5,020 bases of DNA from Flavobacteriaceae bacterium. GTDB taxonomy: Bacteria > Bacteroidota > Bacteroidia > Flavobacteriales > Flavobacteriaceae. The notes beneath the pieces were generated by a model, which did not search any database, was not told the DNA's origin, and saw only the letters and a program-made list of their open reading frames with translations. Below, one piece after another: positions 1-5,020 of this stretch. A program made the translations under genes and the position numbers. The stretch is taken from contig DAOVTC010000112.1 of the NCBI GenBank assembly GCA_030633285.1, positions 1 to 5,020 of the forward strand, written 5' to 3'. The number at the start of each line of letters is the position of its first letter. The stretch's first letter is position 1.

Positions 1-309
1 ATAAAATTCATTTTTTAAAGCCCCGCAATCAACAGATATTATATCTCCTTCCTGTAAAGGTTTGTTATTTGGAATTCCATGAACAACCTGTTCATTCGGG
101 CTCATACACAGGGTGTTAGGAAAATCATAAAGTCCTAAAAAACCAGGTATGGCACCATGATCTCTAATAAATTCTTCAGCAATTTTATCTAATTGTAAAG
201 TTGTAATTCCAGGTTGAATTGCTTTAGCAACTTCACCTAGTGTTTTAGAAACTATTAAGGCACTTTCACGCATCAATTCAATTTCTTCGCGTGTTTTTAT
301 TTTTATCAT
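1..309 (-). CDS. map: Methionine aminopeptidase, type I (N-terminal 103 residues, cut by window edge)
   Basis: Cytosolic metalloprotease that removes the initiator methionine from nascent proteins. The visible part reads from the ATG at 309-307 to the left edge without a stop. It begins MIKIKTREEIELMRES, the usual helical start of the family, followed by the AIQPGITTLQLD stretch (residues 30-41). The motif NEQVVHGIP (72-80) carries His77, equivalent to the substrate-contacting His79 of the E. coli enzyme. GDIISVDCGA (88-97) carries Asp94, the first metal-binding aspartate (E. coli Asp97). The second metal aspartate and the remaining ligands lie beyond the window, so catalytic completeness cannot be judged. 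The start is well fixed because a TAA stop immediately precedes the ATG in frame. There is no N-terminal zinc-finger extension. It diverges from the CoA-transferase gene. Family assignment is firm. Confidence 0.95.
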   Translation of the reverse strand, partial: MIKIKTREEIELMRESALIVSKTLGEVAKAIQPGITTLQLDKIAEEFIRDHGAIPGFLGLYDFPNTLCMSPNEQVVHGIPNNKPLQEGDIISVDCGALKNEFY

Positions 310-331
310 TTAATGATTTTTATATAAGTTA

Positions 332-339
332 CAAAGGTA
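332..339 (-). promoter_or_regulatory. Predicted -7 promoter box for map
   Basis: Read on the minus strand this is TACCTTTG, a perfect match to the Bacteroidota -7 consensus TAnnTTTG. It lies 22 bases before the map ATG, which would give a leader of roughly 15-20 bases. No good TTTG-like -33 box is visible at the expected distance, so the call rests on the -7 box and its position. Confidence 0.55.
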
Positions 340-406
340 CTTAAAAAGTATGATTAAGAAAATGGAAGTAAGATGTAAAATGATAAAAAAATAGAAATCA
401 AATTTG

Positions 407-414
407 TAACTTTG
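407..414 (+). promoter_or_regulatory. Predicted -7 promoter box for the CoA-transferase gene
   Basis: TAACTTTG matches TAnnTTTG perfectly. Transcription would begin near base 420, leaving an A-rich leader of about 15-20 bases before the ATG at 437. This position argues against translation from the GTG at 416, which would lie at or before the transcript start. No clear -33 TTTG is seen. Confidence 0.55.
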
Positions 415-436
415 TGTGTTTAAAAATACCATCAAA

Positions 437-1708
437 ATGTATAAATCGGTTAGTGCAGAAGAAGCAGTTAAAGTAATAAAATCAAATGATAGAGTTTATA
501 TTCAAGCAGCAGCAGCTGCGCCTCAAGCATTGATAAATGCAATGACTGCTAGAAGTGATGAGTTGAGGAATGTTGAAATTTGTCATTTGCATATTGAGGG
601 TGAAGTGCCTTATGCAAATCCTGAATTAAGAGATAGCTTTTATGTCAATTCTTTTTTTGTTGGTCCAAATGTTAGACATACTTTGTTGGCCGGAAATGGG
701 TCATATACACCAGTTTTTTTAAGCGAATTACCTATTCTGTTTAAACGTAATATAATAGATATTGATGTAACTTTAATTCAAGTTTCTCCTCCAGATAAAC
801 ATGGTTATTGCTCATTAGGTGTTACTGTCATGGCAGCTTTAGCCGCAATAGAAAATGCAGATCATGTTATAGCTCAAATTAATCCACAAATGCCGAGAAC
901 TCATGGTGATGGTATAATCCATATTTCAGAATTAGACTCTTTTGTAGAGGTTGATGAGCCTATTCACACAATAAAAATACCAAAAATAACCGATGTTGAA
1001 CATAGAATAGGAGGTAATATAGCTGAATTGATTGATGATAAAAGTACATTGCAAATGGGTATTGGAAATATTCCTAATGCAGTTTTACAACGTTTGGGAA
1101 ATCATAAAGATTTAGGATTACATACTGAAATGTTATCAGATGGGGTTATTGATTTAATTTTAAGTAATGTAATTAATGGAGATTTCAAAGGTGTAAATCC
1201 TGGTAGAGCAATGGCAACTTTTTTACTAGGAACCAAAAGACTTTATGATTATGTTGATGATAATCCGTTTATTGAAATGCGTACAGCTGATTATGTTAAT
1301 GATATTGCCGTAATAAGACAAAATAAAAAAATGGTTGCTATAAATTCAGCTATAGAAATTGATTTAACAGGGCAAGTTTGTGCTGACTCTATTGGTACCC
1401 GATTTTATTCTGGAGTCGGTGGTCAAGTAGATTTTATTAGAGGGGCTTCACTGAGTGAAGGTGGAAAAGCAATAATTGCAATGCCATCACAAACCAAAAG
1501 AGGTGAAAGTAAAATTGTACCATTTTTGAAAAAAGGAGCAGGAGTTGTTACTACTAGGTCAAATGTACATTATGTTGTTACTGAATTCGGTGCAGCTAAT
1601 TTATATGGTAAAACCTTAAAACAAAGAAAAGAAGCTTTGGTTGCAATTGCACATCCAGATCATCGTGAAGAAATTGATAGAGAGTATTTTGATGCGTTTA
1701 AAATGTAA
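437..1708 (+). CDS. Acetyl-CoA hydrolase/CoA-transferase family protein (4-hydroxybutyrate CoA-transferase-like)
   Basis: A 423-residue cytosolic class I CoA-transferase-fold enzyme, about the length of 4-hydroxybutyrate CoA-transferases. The N-terminal domain (about 1-190) has VSPPDKHGYCSLG (117-129), a family signature. The C-terminal domain has GIGNIPNAV (209-217) and HTEMLSDGV (229-237), whose Glu231 matches the catalytic glutamate that forms the CoA-thioester intermediate. GGQVDFIRGA (328-337) follows, with GGKAIIAMPS just after it, a CoA-binding signature. The end has TEFGAANLYGK and IAHPDHREEI, also typical. Known members move CoA between acyl-CoA and acetate or hydrolyse acetyl-CoA; the physiological acyl group cannot be told from sequence. 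I chose the ATG at 437 because a -7 box sits at 407-414 and the family usually begins at MYKSVSAEEA; a longer frame from GTG 416 adds seven residues. Regulation is unknown. Family sure, substrate unsure. Confidence 0.9.
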   Translation: MYKSVSAEEAVKVIKSNDRVYIQAAAAAPQALINAMTARSDELRNVEICHLHIEGEVPYANPELRDSFYVNSFFVGPNVRHTLLAGNGSYTPVFLSELPILFKRNIIDIDVTLIQVSPPDKHGYCSLGVTVMAALAAIENADHVIAQINPQMPRTHGDGIIHISELDSFVEVDEPIHTIKIPKITDVEHRIGGNIAELIDDKSTLQMGIGNIPNAVLQRLGNHKDLGLHTEMLSDGVIDLILSNVINGDFKGVNPGRAMATFLLGTKRLYDYVDDNPFIEMRTADYVNDIAVIRQNKKMVAINSAIEIDLTGQVCADSIGTRFYSGVGGQVDFIRGASLSEGGKAIIAMPSQTKRGESKIVPFLKKGAGVVTTRSNVHYVVTEFGAANLYGKTLKQRKEALVAIAHPDHREEIDREYFDAFKM

Positions 1709-1710
1709 TT

Positions 1711-2121
1711 TTAACTTTTAAATAACCCAAAAAATCCTTTTTTTGGTTTTCTTTCAGGGTGTTTTTCAGTTTTTAATAATTGTTGATATATTTCACCCCA
1801 ACCTAGAATTCCTCCTAAATTTCGATCATCAATAAAAACATCAGCATTAATTTTCCTGCTTATTTTACCATCAAATTTTTCTTCGGGATAACTTTGATTA
1901 ACAGCATAAAATTCCACACCATTTTTTTTACAAAAATCAACGGCATCTTGTAGCCTTTCGCCATAGCGATATGTCCATAAAATTAATCTGTGACCTTTTT
2001 TTTGTAGTTCTATTAGGGTGTCAAAAGCAAATATTCTTGCAGGACCAACTTTTGGATAAGCATCTTCTACAATGGTTCCATCAAAATCAACAGCAATAAT
2101 TAATGAATTCTTCGGCAGCAT
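1711..2121 (-). CDS. Small cap-less HAD-superfamily hydrolase (phosphatase-like)
   Basis: A 136-residue protein with the core of the haloacid dehalogenase fold and no room for a cap domain. Motif I is VDFDGTIV, with Asp12 as the expected nucleophile and Asp14 as the acid/base. Motif II is LILWTYR (Thr50). Lys90 in SRKINADVF is the likely motif III lysine, and motif IV is FIDDRN (Asp98, Asp99), which binds Mg2+. All catalytic positions are present, so it is probably active on a small phosphate ester; the substrate is unknown. Short HAD proteins with the FYAVN and GWGEIYQ signatures recur in Bacteroidota. The last 20 residues are basic, then hydrophobic (KPKKGFFGLFKS). The ATG at 2121 is preferred over the in-frame TTG at 2127, which would add two residues and lies too close to the predicted transcript start. 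It converges with the CoA-transferase gene, 2 bp between stops. Confidence 0.85.
   Translation of the reverse strand: MLPKNSLIIAVDFDGTIVEDAYPKVGPARIFAFDTLIELQKKGHRLILWTYRYGERLQDAVDFCKKNGVEFYAVNQSYPEEKFDGKISRKINADVFIDDRNLGGILGWGEIYQQLLKTEKHPERKPKKGFFGLFKS
1727..1746 (+). terminator. Possible intrinsic terminator of the CoA-transferase gene, inside the convergent HAD gene
   Basis: CCAAAAAA (1727-1734) pairs with TTTTTTGG (1739-1746) across a 4-base loop, giving an 8-bp perfect stem followed by TTTTCTTTC. It lies 18 bases after the plus-strand stop codon. The stem is weak (only two G-C pairs), and the bases also encode the KKGFFG tail of the opposing gene, so the pairing may be partly accidental. 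Confidence 0.35.
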
Positions 2122-2135
2122 AATCAAATTTTTTA

Positions 2136-2143
2136 CAAATCTA
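2136..2143 (-). promoter_or_regulatory. Predicted -7 promoter box for the HAD hydrolase gene
   Basis: The minus strand reads TAGATTTG, a perfect TAnnTTTG match, 14 bases before the ATG at 2121. The leader would be only about 8-10 bases. It suggests the HAD gene can be transcribed on its own, apart from the gpmI unit upstream. No -33 box is evident. Confidence 0.45.
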
Positions 2144-2219
2144 ATGTATTATCTTTTAATATATAGTAGTAAACTAATAACTTACATGGCTATTGTGTAG
2201 AAGATATAAAATATTAAAG

Positions 2220-2747
2220 TTAATCAGTTTCGTAAGAATGTTTATATGTTTTACCGCTTACAATTTTAAGAATATCTTTTTCTAAAGTTTCTCTTGGATA
2301 TTCAACAAATCTACCAATTTCTTGACCATTTTTATAGAAAATAAAAGTTGGTACTCTAAAAATATTTAAACCTTGTTGAAGATTATCAGGTGTCTTTTTA
2401 TCTCTGTTAACCGCAATCATAGTTAAGTTTTTCTGTTCGAATTTTAACGCATCCAATAGTTTATATAGCCTAGGAACTTCTAATTTACTGTCTCCACACC
2501 AAGTACCCATAAAGGCTTTAATACTAACACCTTTTATATGTTTATTTAATTCTTTAACAACAGATTTATCAAGCTTATAATCTGAATAATTTGGATTAAA
2601 CCAAAGGCCATAAGGCTGTTGTTTAAAATCTTCTATAGTTTTTATACCTACTAAATTTGCAGGTGCAGATAAAGTAGTTTTTTCCTTTTGGGAATTACCA
2701 TTAAAGTAAATGAATAGTAATAATACAATTAGGATAATTTTTTTCAT
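2220..2747 (-). CDS. Secreted thioredoxin-fold protein with a CxxS (WCGDS) active site
   Basis: A 175-residue thioredoxin-family protein. Residues 1-19 form a signal peptide: MKK, a hydrophobic run (ILIVLLLFIYF) and a cleavage site in NGNSQ, likely between Ser19 and Gln20, so the mature protein should be periplasmic. There is no lipobox cysteine. The fold is marked by FMGTWCGDS (79-87), MIAVNRD (110-116), and VPTFIFYKNGQEIGRF (132-147), with Pro133 as the cis-proline. Cys84 is the only cysteine; the second cysteine of the usual CxxC is Ser87. A classical dithiol reductase or oxidase cycle is therefore unlikely; CxxS proteins of this fold can act as monothiol reductants, mixed-disulfide partners or isomerase-like proteins, but its actual role is unknown. 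The start at 2747 directly precedes the signal peptide. It follows gpmI by 11 bases and is probably co-transcribed with it. No Shine-Dalgarno sequence; the spacer is A/T-rich. Confidence 0.85.
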   Translation of the reverse strand: MKKIILIVLLLFIYFNGNSQKEKTTLSAPANLVGIKTIEDFKQQPYGLWFNPNYSDYKLDKSVVKELNKHIKGVSIKAFMGTWCGDSKLEVPRLYKLLDALKFEQKNLTMIAVNRDKKTPDNLQQGLNIFRVPTFIFYKNGQEIGRFVEYPRETLEKDILKIVSGKTYKHSYETD

Positions 2748-2758
2748 TGTTAAAATTT

Positions 2759-4279
2759 TTATAATAATGATTTTTGAGTCATACTTTTGGGTTGTTCAAT
2801 TCCCATTAAATCTAAAATTGTAGGGGCAATATCTCCTAGAATTCCGTCATGAATTTTGTGTTCTTTATCTTTTTCTACCAAAATTAGAGGGACAGGATAT
2901 GTTGTGTGTGCTGTGTTTGGAGTACCATCTTCATTAATCATTTTTTCACTATTTCCATGATCTGCAATAATTATGCTAGAATATCCATTTCCTAATGCAG
3001 TTGTAACCACTTCTTTTAAACATGAATCAACAAACTCGGCAGCTTTTATGGCAGCTTCCATAATACCTGTATGACCCACCATATCTGTATTTGCAAAATT
3101 CAAGCAAATAAAATCGACTTCTTGTTTTTTTAACTCAGGAATAATAGCATCTTGAATATCTTTAGCACTCATTTCAGGTTGCAAATCATAAGTTGCTACT
3201 TTTGGTGATGGACAAAGTAGACGTTTTTCGCCGTCAAATTCTTTTTCTCTTCCACCAGAAAAGAAAAAAGTAACATGTGGATATTTTTCTGTTTCGGCTA
3301 TACGAATTTGTTTTTTATTATTTTTTTCTAAAACCTCACCTAGTGTTTCAGTAAGGTTTTCTTTAGGATATATTACAGAAATATTTTTAAAAGATTTATC
3401 ATAATTGGTCATGGTTACATAATGTAATGGAATTGTATGCATGCTATATTCTTGAAAATTTTCTTGGGTTAAAACCCTAGTTAATTGTCGACCGCGATCT
3501 GTTCTAAAATTAAAGAAAACAATTACATCATCTTCTTGAATTGTAGCTATAGGTTTTTCGTTATTATCAACCATGACGATTGGTTTGATGAACTCATCTG
3601 TTATATCATTATTATAGCTTTTTTGCATACTTGCAACAGCATCATGAGATTTTTCGCCCTTACCATTAACCATTACATCGTAAGATAATTTTACACGTTC
3701 CCAACGTTGATCTCTATCCATTGCATAATATCTACCACAAATAGTCGCTAATTTCCCGGTAGTTTCACTCATGTAATTTTCAATATCAGCAATAAAACCT
3801 TTACCAGATTTTGGGTCAACATCTCTACCATCTGTAAATGCATGTAAATAAACATTGCTTAAACCGAAATCATGAGCAGCCTTTAACAATCCTTTTGTAT
3901 GATTGATATGAGAATGTACACCACCATCTGAAAGTAATCCTAAAAAATGTATTTTTTTATTGTTTTCTTTAGCGTAAGTAAAAGCATCAACCAAAGATTT
4001 TTCTTTAGCGATGGACCTATCAGCAACAGCATTATTAATTTTCACAAAATCTTGAAAAACAATTCGTCCGGCTCCAAGATTCATATGTCCAACTTCTGAA
4101 TTTCCCATTTGACCATCAGGTAAACCAACGTGTAAACCATCGGTTCTCAAACTTGCATTGGGATAATTATTTATTAAAGAGTCAAAAAAAGGAGTTTTTG
4201 CCTGATAAATAGCTGAAACATCTGGGTTTTGGGTTATTCCCCATCCGTCAAGGATAATTAACATTACTTTTTTTTGCAT
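2759..4279 (-). CDS. gpmI: 2,3-bisphosphoglycerate-independent phosphoglycerate mutase
   Basis: A 506-residue cytosolic enzyme of lower glycolysis and gluconeogenesis interconverting 3- and 2-phosphoglycerate through a phosphoserine intermediate with two Mn2+ ions. Length and motifs match the family throughout. LDGWG (10-14) gives metal ligand Asp11, and GQMGNSEVGH (56-65) gives catalytic Ser61. DGGVHSH (118-124) includes substrate-binding His122, with TDGRD (149-153) and FRTDRGRQ (258-265) supplying further arginines and aspartates. NFANTDMVGH (394-403) gives Asp399 and His403, ADHGNSEKM (439-447) gives Asp440 and His441, and NTAHTT supplies His458. Thus both metal sites and the catalytic serine are intact. 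The domain inserted between the two halves of the phosphatase-like domain (roughly 75-310) carries the substrate-binding residues. The ATG at 4279 begins MQKKVMLIILDGWG, the usual start. It is the first gene of a likely two-gene unit with the thioredoxin-like gene downstream. Confidence 0.98.
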   Translation of the reverse strand: MQKKVMLIILDGWGITQNPDVSAIYQAKTPFFDSLINNYPNASLRTDGLHVGLPDGQMGNSEVGHMNLGAGRIVFQDFVKINNAVADRSIAKEKSLVDAFTYAKENNKKIHFLGLLSDGGVHSHINHTKGLLKAAHDFGLSNVYLHAFTDGRDVDPKSGKGFIADIENYMSETTGKLATICGRYYAMDRDQRWERVKLSYDVMVNGKGEKSHDAVASMQKSYNNDITDEFIKPIVMVDNNEKPIATIQEDDVIVFFNFRTDRGRQLTRVLTQENFQEYSMHTIPLHYVTMTNYDKSFKNISVIYPKENLTETLGEVLEKNNKKQIRIAETEKYPHVTFFFSGGREKEFDGEKRLLCPSPKVATYDLQPEMSAKDIQDAIIPELKKQEVDFICLNFANTDMVGHTGIMEAAIKAAEFVDSCLKEVVTTALGNGYSSIIIADHGNSEKMINEDGTPNTAHTTYPVPLILVEKDKEHKIHDGILGDIAPTILDLMGIEQPKSMTQKSLL

Positions 4280-4306
4280 GATTTATTTGATAATAAAAAT
4301 GATTTG

Positions 4307-4314
4307 CAAAGGTA
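4307..4314 (-). promoter_or_regulatory. Predicted -7 promoter box for gpmI
   Basis: The minus strand reads TACCTTTG, identical to the box before map and a perfect TAnnTTTG match. It lies 27 bases before the gpmI ATG, giving a leader of about 20 bases. A matching -33 box is not obvious. It would drive gpmI and the thioredoxin-like gene. Confidence 0.55.
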
Positions 4315-4404
4315 ATAAAGATGTTGTAGATGAATTGAACTTATTTTTATTTTTTTCAGAGCTTACAGTTTCTGATTTTTTTAATAATATAATTTAAAAA
4401 TAAT

Positions 4405-4412
4405 TAACTTTG
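4405..4412 (+). promoter_or_regulatory. Predicted -7 promoter box for the right-edge gene
   Basis: TAACTTTG, identical to the box before the CoA-transferase gene and a perfect TAnnTTTG match. It lies 36 bases before the ATG at 4449, implying a leader of about 30 bases. A T-run near 4374-4382 lies roughly where a -33 element would be, but it is not a TTTG. Confidence 0.5.
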
Positions 4413-4448
4413 AATAAATTATTTAAAGGTTTTGAAATAATTAACAAA

Positions 4449-5020
4449 ATGAAAAGAATGGGAAATATATTTATAATTTTATCTATTATTGGCGGTATAT
4501 TAGTTTTAATAGGCGGTATAGGTTGGAAAATGAATAGTTCTAAAATGCAACAAGTAAGTGAAAAAAAAGCAATAAAACAAAGAGAATTAATACAAGATGG
4601 AGTTGAGTCTACTAAGGATGAAATGAAAAAGAATACTAATGTAACTAATAAATATATTGAATCTGAAATTTTCTTTAGAGAAAAAGATTTTAATATTTTG
4701 AAAAGATACTTTCCAAATGGATGTATGATAACTAGGCAAAATATTAATGGACTTACTTTTAGTAAATCTACTCATAATGATGCAATTATATTTGAAAACT
4801 CTGAAAATAAAATTATTTTTGATGATTTTAAAAGACCGTCACTGTTAATGAATGTAAAAGCTTTGATGCCAAAAGAGTATGTTGATATTAATATAGGTGC
4901 TGCATTTCCAATTAATTTGAGTGATGAAGCTAGATTTATAATGCAAAATGCTAATAGTATAAGAATTGGAAATTCTTGTAATTATTTTTTATTGATTGAA
5001 AAAGATGAATTAGGTTATAC
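4449..5020 (+). CDS. Unrecognised protein with N-terminal membrane anchor (C-terminus beyond the window)
   Basis: An open frame of 190 codons from the ATG at 4449 to the right edge with no stop. I do not recognise the family. Residues 7-26 (IFIILSIIGGILVLIGGIGW) are a single hydrophobic, glycine-rich segment after a short MKRMGN start, fitting a signal anchor or uncleaved signal; there is no lipobox. Residues 27-68 are polar and rich in Lys, Glu and Gln, probably a helical stalk. The rest (about 70-190) mixes short hydrophobic strands with charged turns (DAIIFENSENKIIFDDF, EYVDINIGAAFPINLSDEA) and looks like a folded domain, with cysteines at 92 and 177. Long uninterrupted frame, a -7 box at 4405-4412 and an A-rich leader support a real gene. 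Codon use is strongly AT-biased (many ATA, AGA, AAT). It diverges from gpmI; nothing links the two functionally. Confidence 0.75.
   Translation, partial: MKRMGNIFIILSIIGGILVLIGGIGWKMNSSKMQQVSEKKAIKQRELIQDGVESTKDEMKKNTNVTNKYIESEIFFREKDFNILKRYFPNGCMITRQNINGLTFSKSTHNDAIIFENSENKIIFDDFKRPSLLMNVKALMPKEYVDINIGAAFPINLSDEARFIMQNANSIRIGNSCNYFLLIEKDELGY

Larger units (their letters stand above)
310..436. other. Divergent intergenic region between map and the CoA-transferase gene
   Basis: This 127-base AT-rich spacer holds two outward-facing TAnnTTTG boxes (332-339 minus, 407-414 plus). An 8-base palindrome CAAATTTG (399-406) directly abuts the plus-strand box. I see no RNA gene, riboswitch or small reading frame here. 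Confidence 0.6.
4280..4448. other. Divergent intergenic region between gpmI and the unknown membrane-anchored gene
   Basis: A very AT-rich 169-base spacer with outward-facing -7 boxes at 4307-4314 (minus) and 4405-4412 (plus). I see no RNA gene, convincing hairpin or small reading frame. Confidence 0.6.

Noticed and set aside
2122..2219. Possible terminator or small gene between the thioredoxin-like and HAD genes
   Set aside because: Only very short pairings such as TAGT/ACTA are present and the possible frames end within a few codons; apart from the -7 box nothing could be supported.
3485..3688. A 67-codon plus-strand open frame inside gpmI
   Set aside because: It is antisense to a fully conserved part of gpmI, has no promoter or recognisable protein features, and its hydrophobic look comes from the complement of AT-rich codons.
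4491..4520. Direct repeat of GGCGGTATA (4491-4499 and 4512-4520)
   Set aside because: Both copies encode Gly-Gly-Ile in the glycine-rich membrane segment of the right-edge protein; the repeat is explained by the coding sequence.
4587..4775. A 62-codon minus-strand open frame
   Set aside because: It lies antisense within the longer plus-strand frame from 4449, which has a promoter box, an A-rich leader and a plausible membrane anchor.
1..5020. A new multi-gene defence, mobile or biosynthetic system
   Set aside because: Four of the six genes belong to well-known or readily assigned families, the fifth is a thioredoxin-fold protein and the sixth is cut by the edge; no repeats, integrases, transposases or clustered unknown genes are present.

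Overview
The window looks like ordinary core-genome DNA from a member of the Bacteroidota, most likely the Flavobacteriia. The DNA is AT-rich. Each of the five regions upstream of a gene start that I inspected holds a perfect TAnnTTTG (-7) box of the Bacteroidota type. No start is preceded by a clear Shine-Dalgarno sequence; the leaders are A-rich instead. The secreted protein has a signal peptide ending in NSQ, a common flavobacterial form. Species cannot be told from the sequence.

Layout. At the left edge, on the minus strand, is the N-terminal part of a type I methionine aminopeptidase (map, bases 1-309), cut by the window. A short divergent promoter region (310-436) separates it from a plus-strand gene for an acetyl-CoA hydrolase/CoA-transferase family protein (437-1708). 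That gene converges, with 2 bp between stop codons, on a minus-strand gene for a small cap-less HAD-family phosphatase-like protein (1711-2121). Upstream of it, also on the minus strand, lie a secreted thioredoxin-fold protein with a lone active-site cysteine (2220-2747) and the glycolytic enzyme 2,3-bisphosphoglycerate-independent phosphoglycerate mutase, gpmI (2759-4279). A second divergent promoter region (4280-4448) leads to a plus-strand gene for an unrecognised membrane-anchored protein that runs off the right edge (4449-5020).

Transcription. gpmI and the thioredoxin-like gene are 11 bp apart and probably form one unit read right to left from a promoter near 4307-4314. The HAD gene follows about 100 bp downstream with its own -7 box, but read-through is possible because I see no convincing terminator after the thioredoxin-like gene. 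map and the CoA-transferase gene diverge from each other, as do gpmI and the unknown right-hand gene.

Function. gpmI (lower glycolysis/gluconeogenesis), map (removal of the initiator methionine) and the CoA-transferase family protein (acyl-CoA metabolism) are housekeeping or central-metabolism genes. I found no mobile element, CRISPR array, RNA gene, toxin-antitoxin pair or defence-like cluster. The least understood items are the truncated membrane-anchored protein at the right edge and the single-cysteine thioredoxin-like protein. I do not see a new multi-gene system here. Two start codons deserve correction from the longest possible reading frames: 437 rather than a GTG at 416, and 2121 rather than a TTG at 2127.
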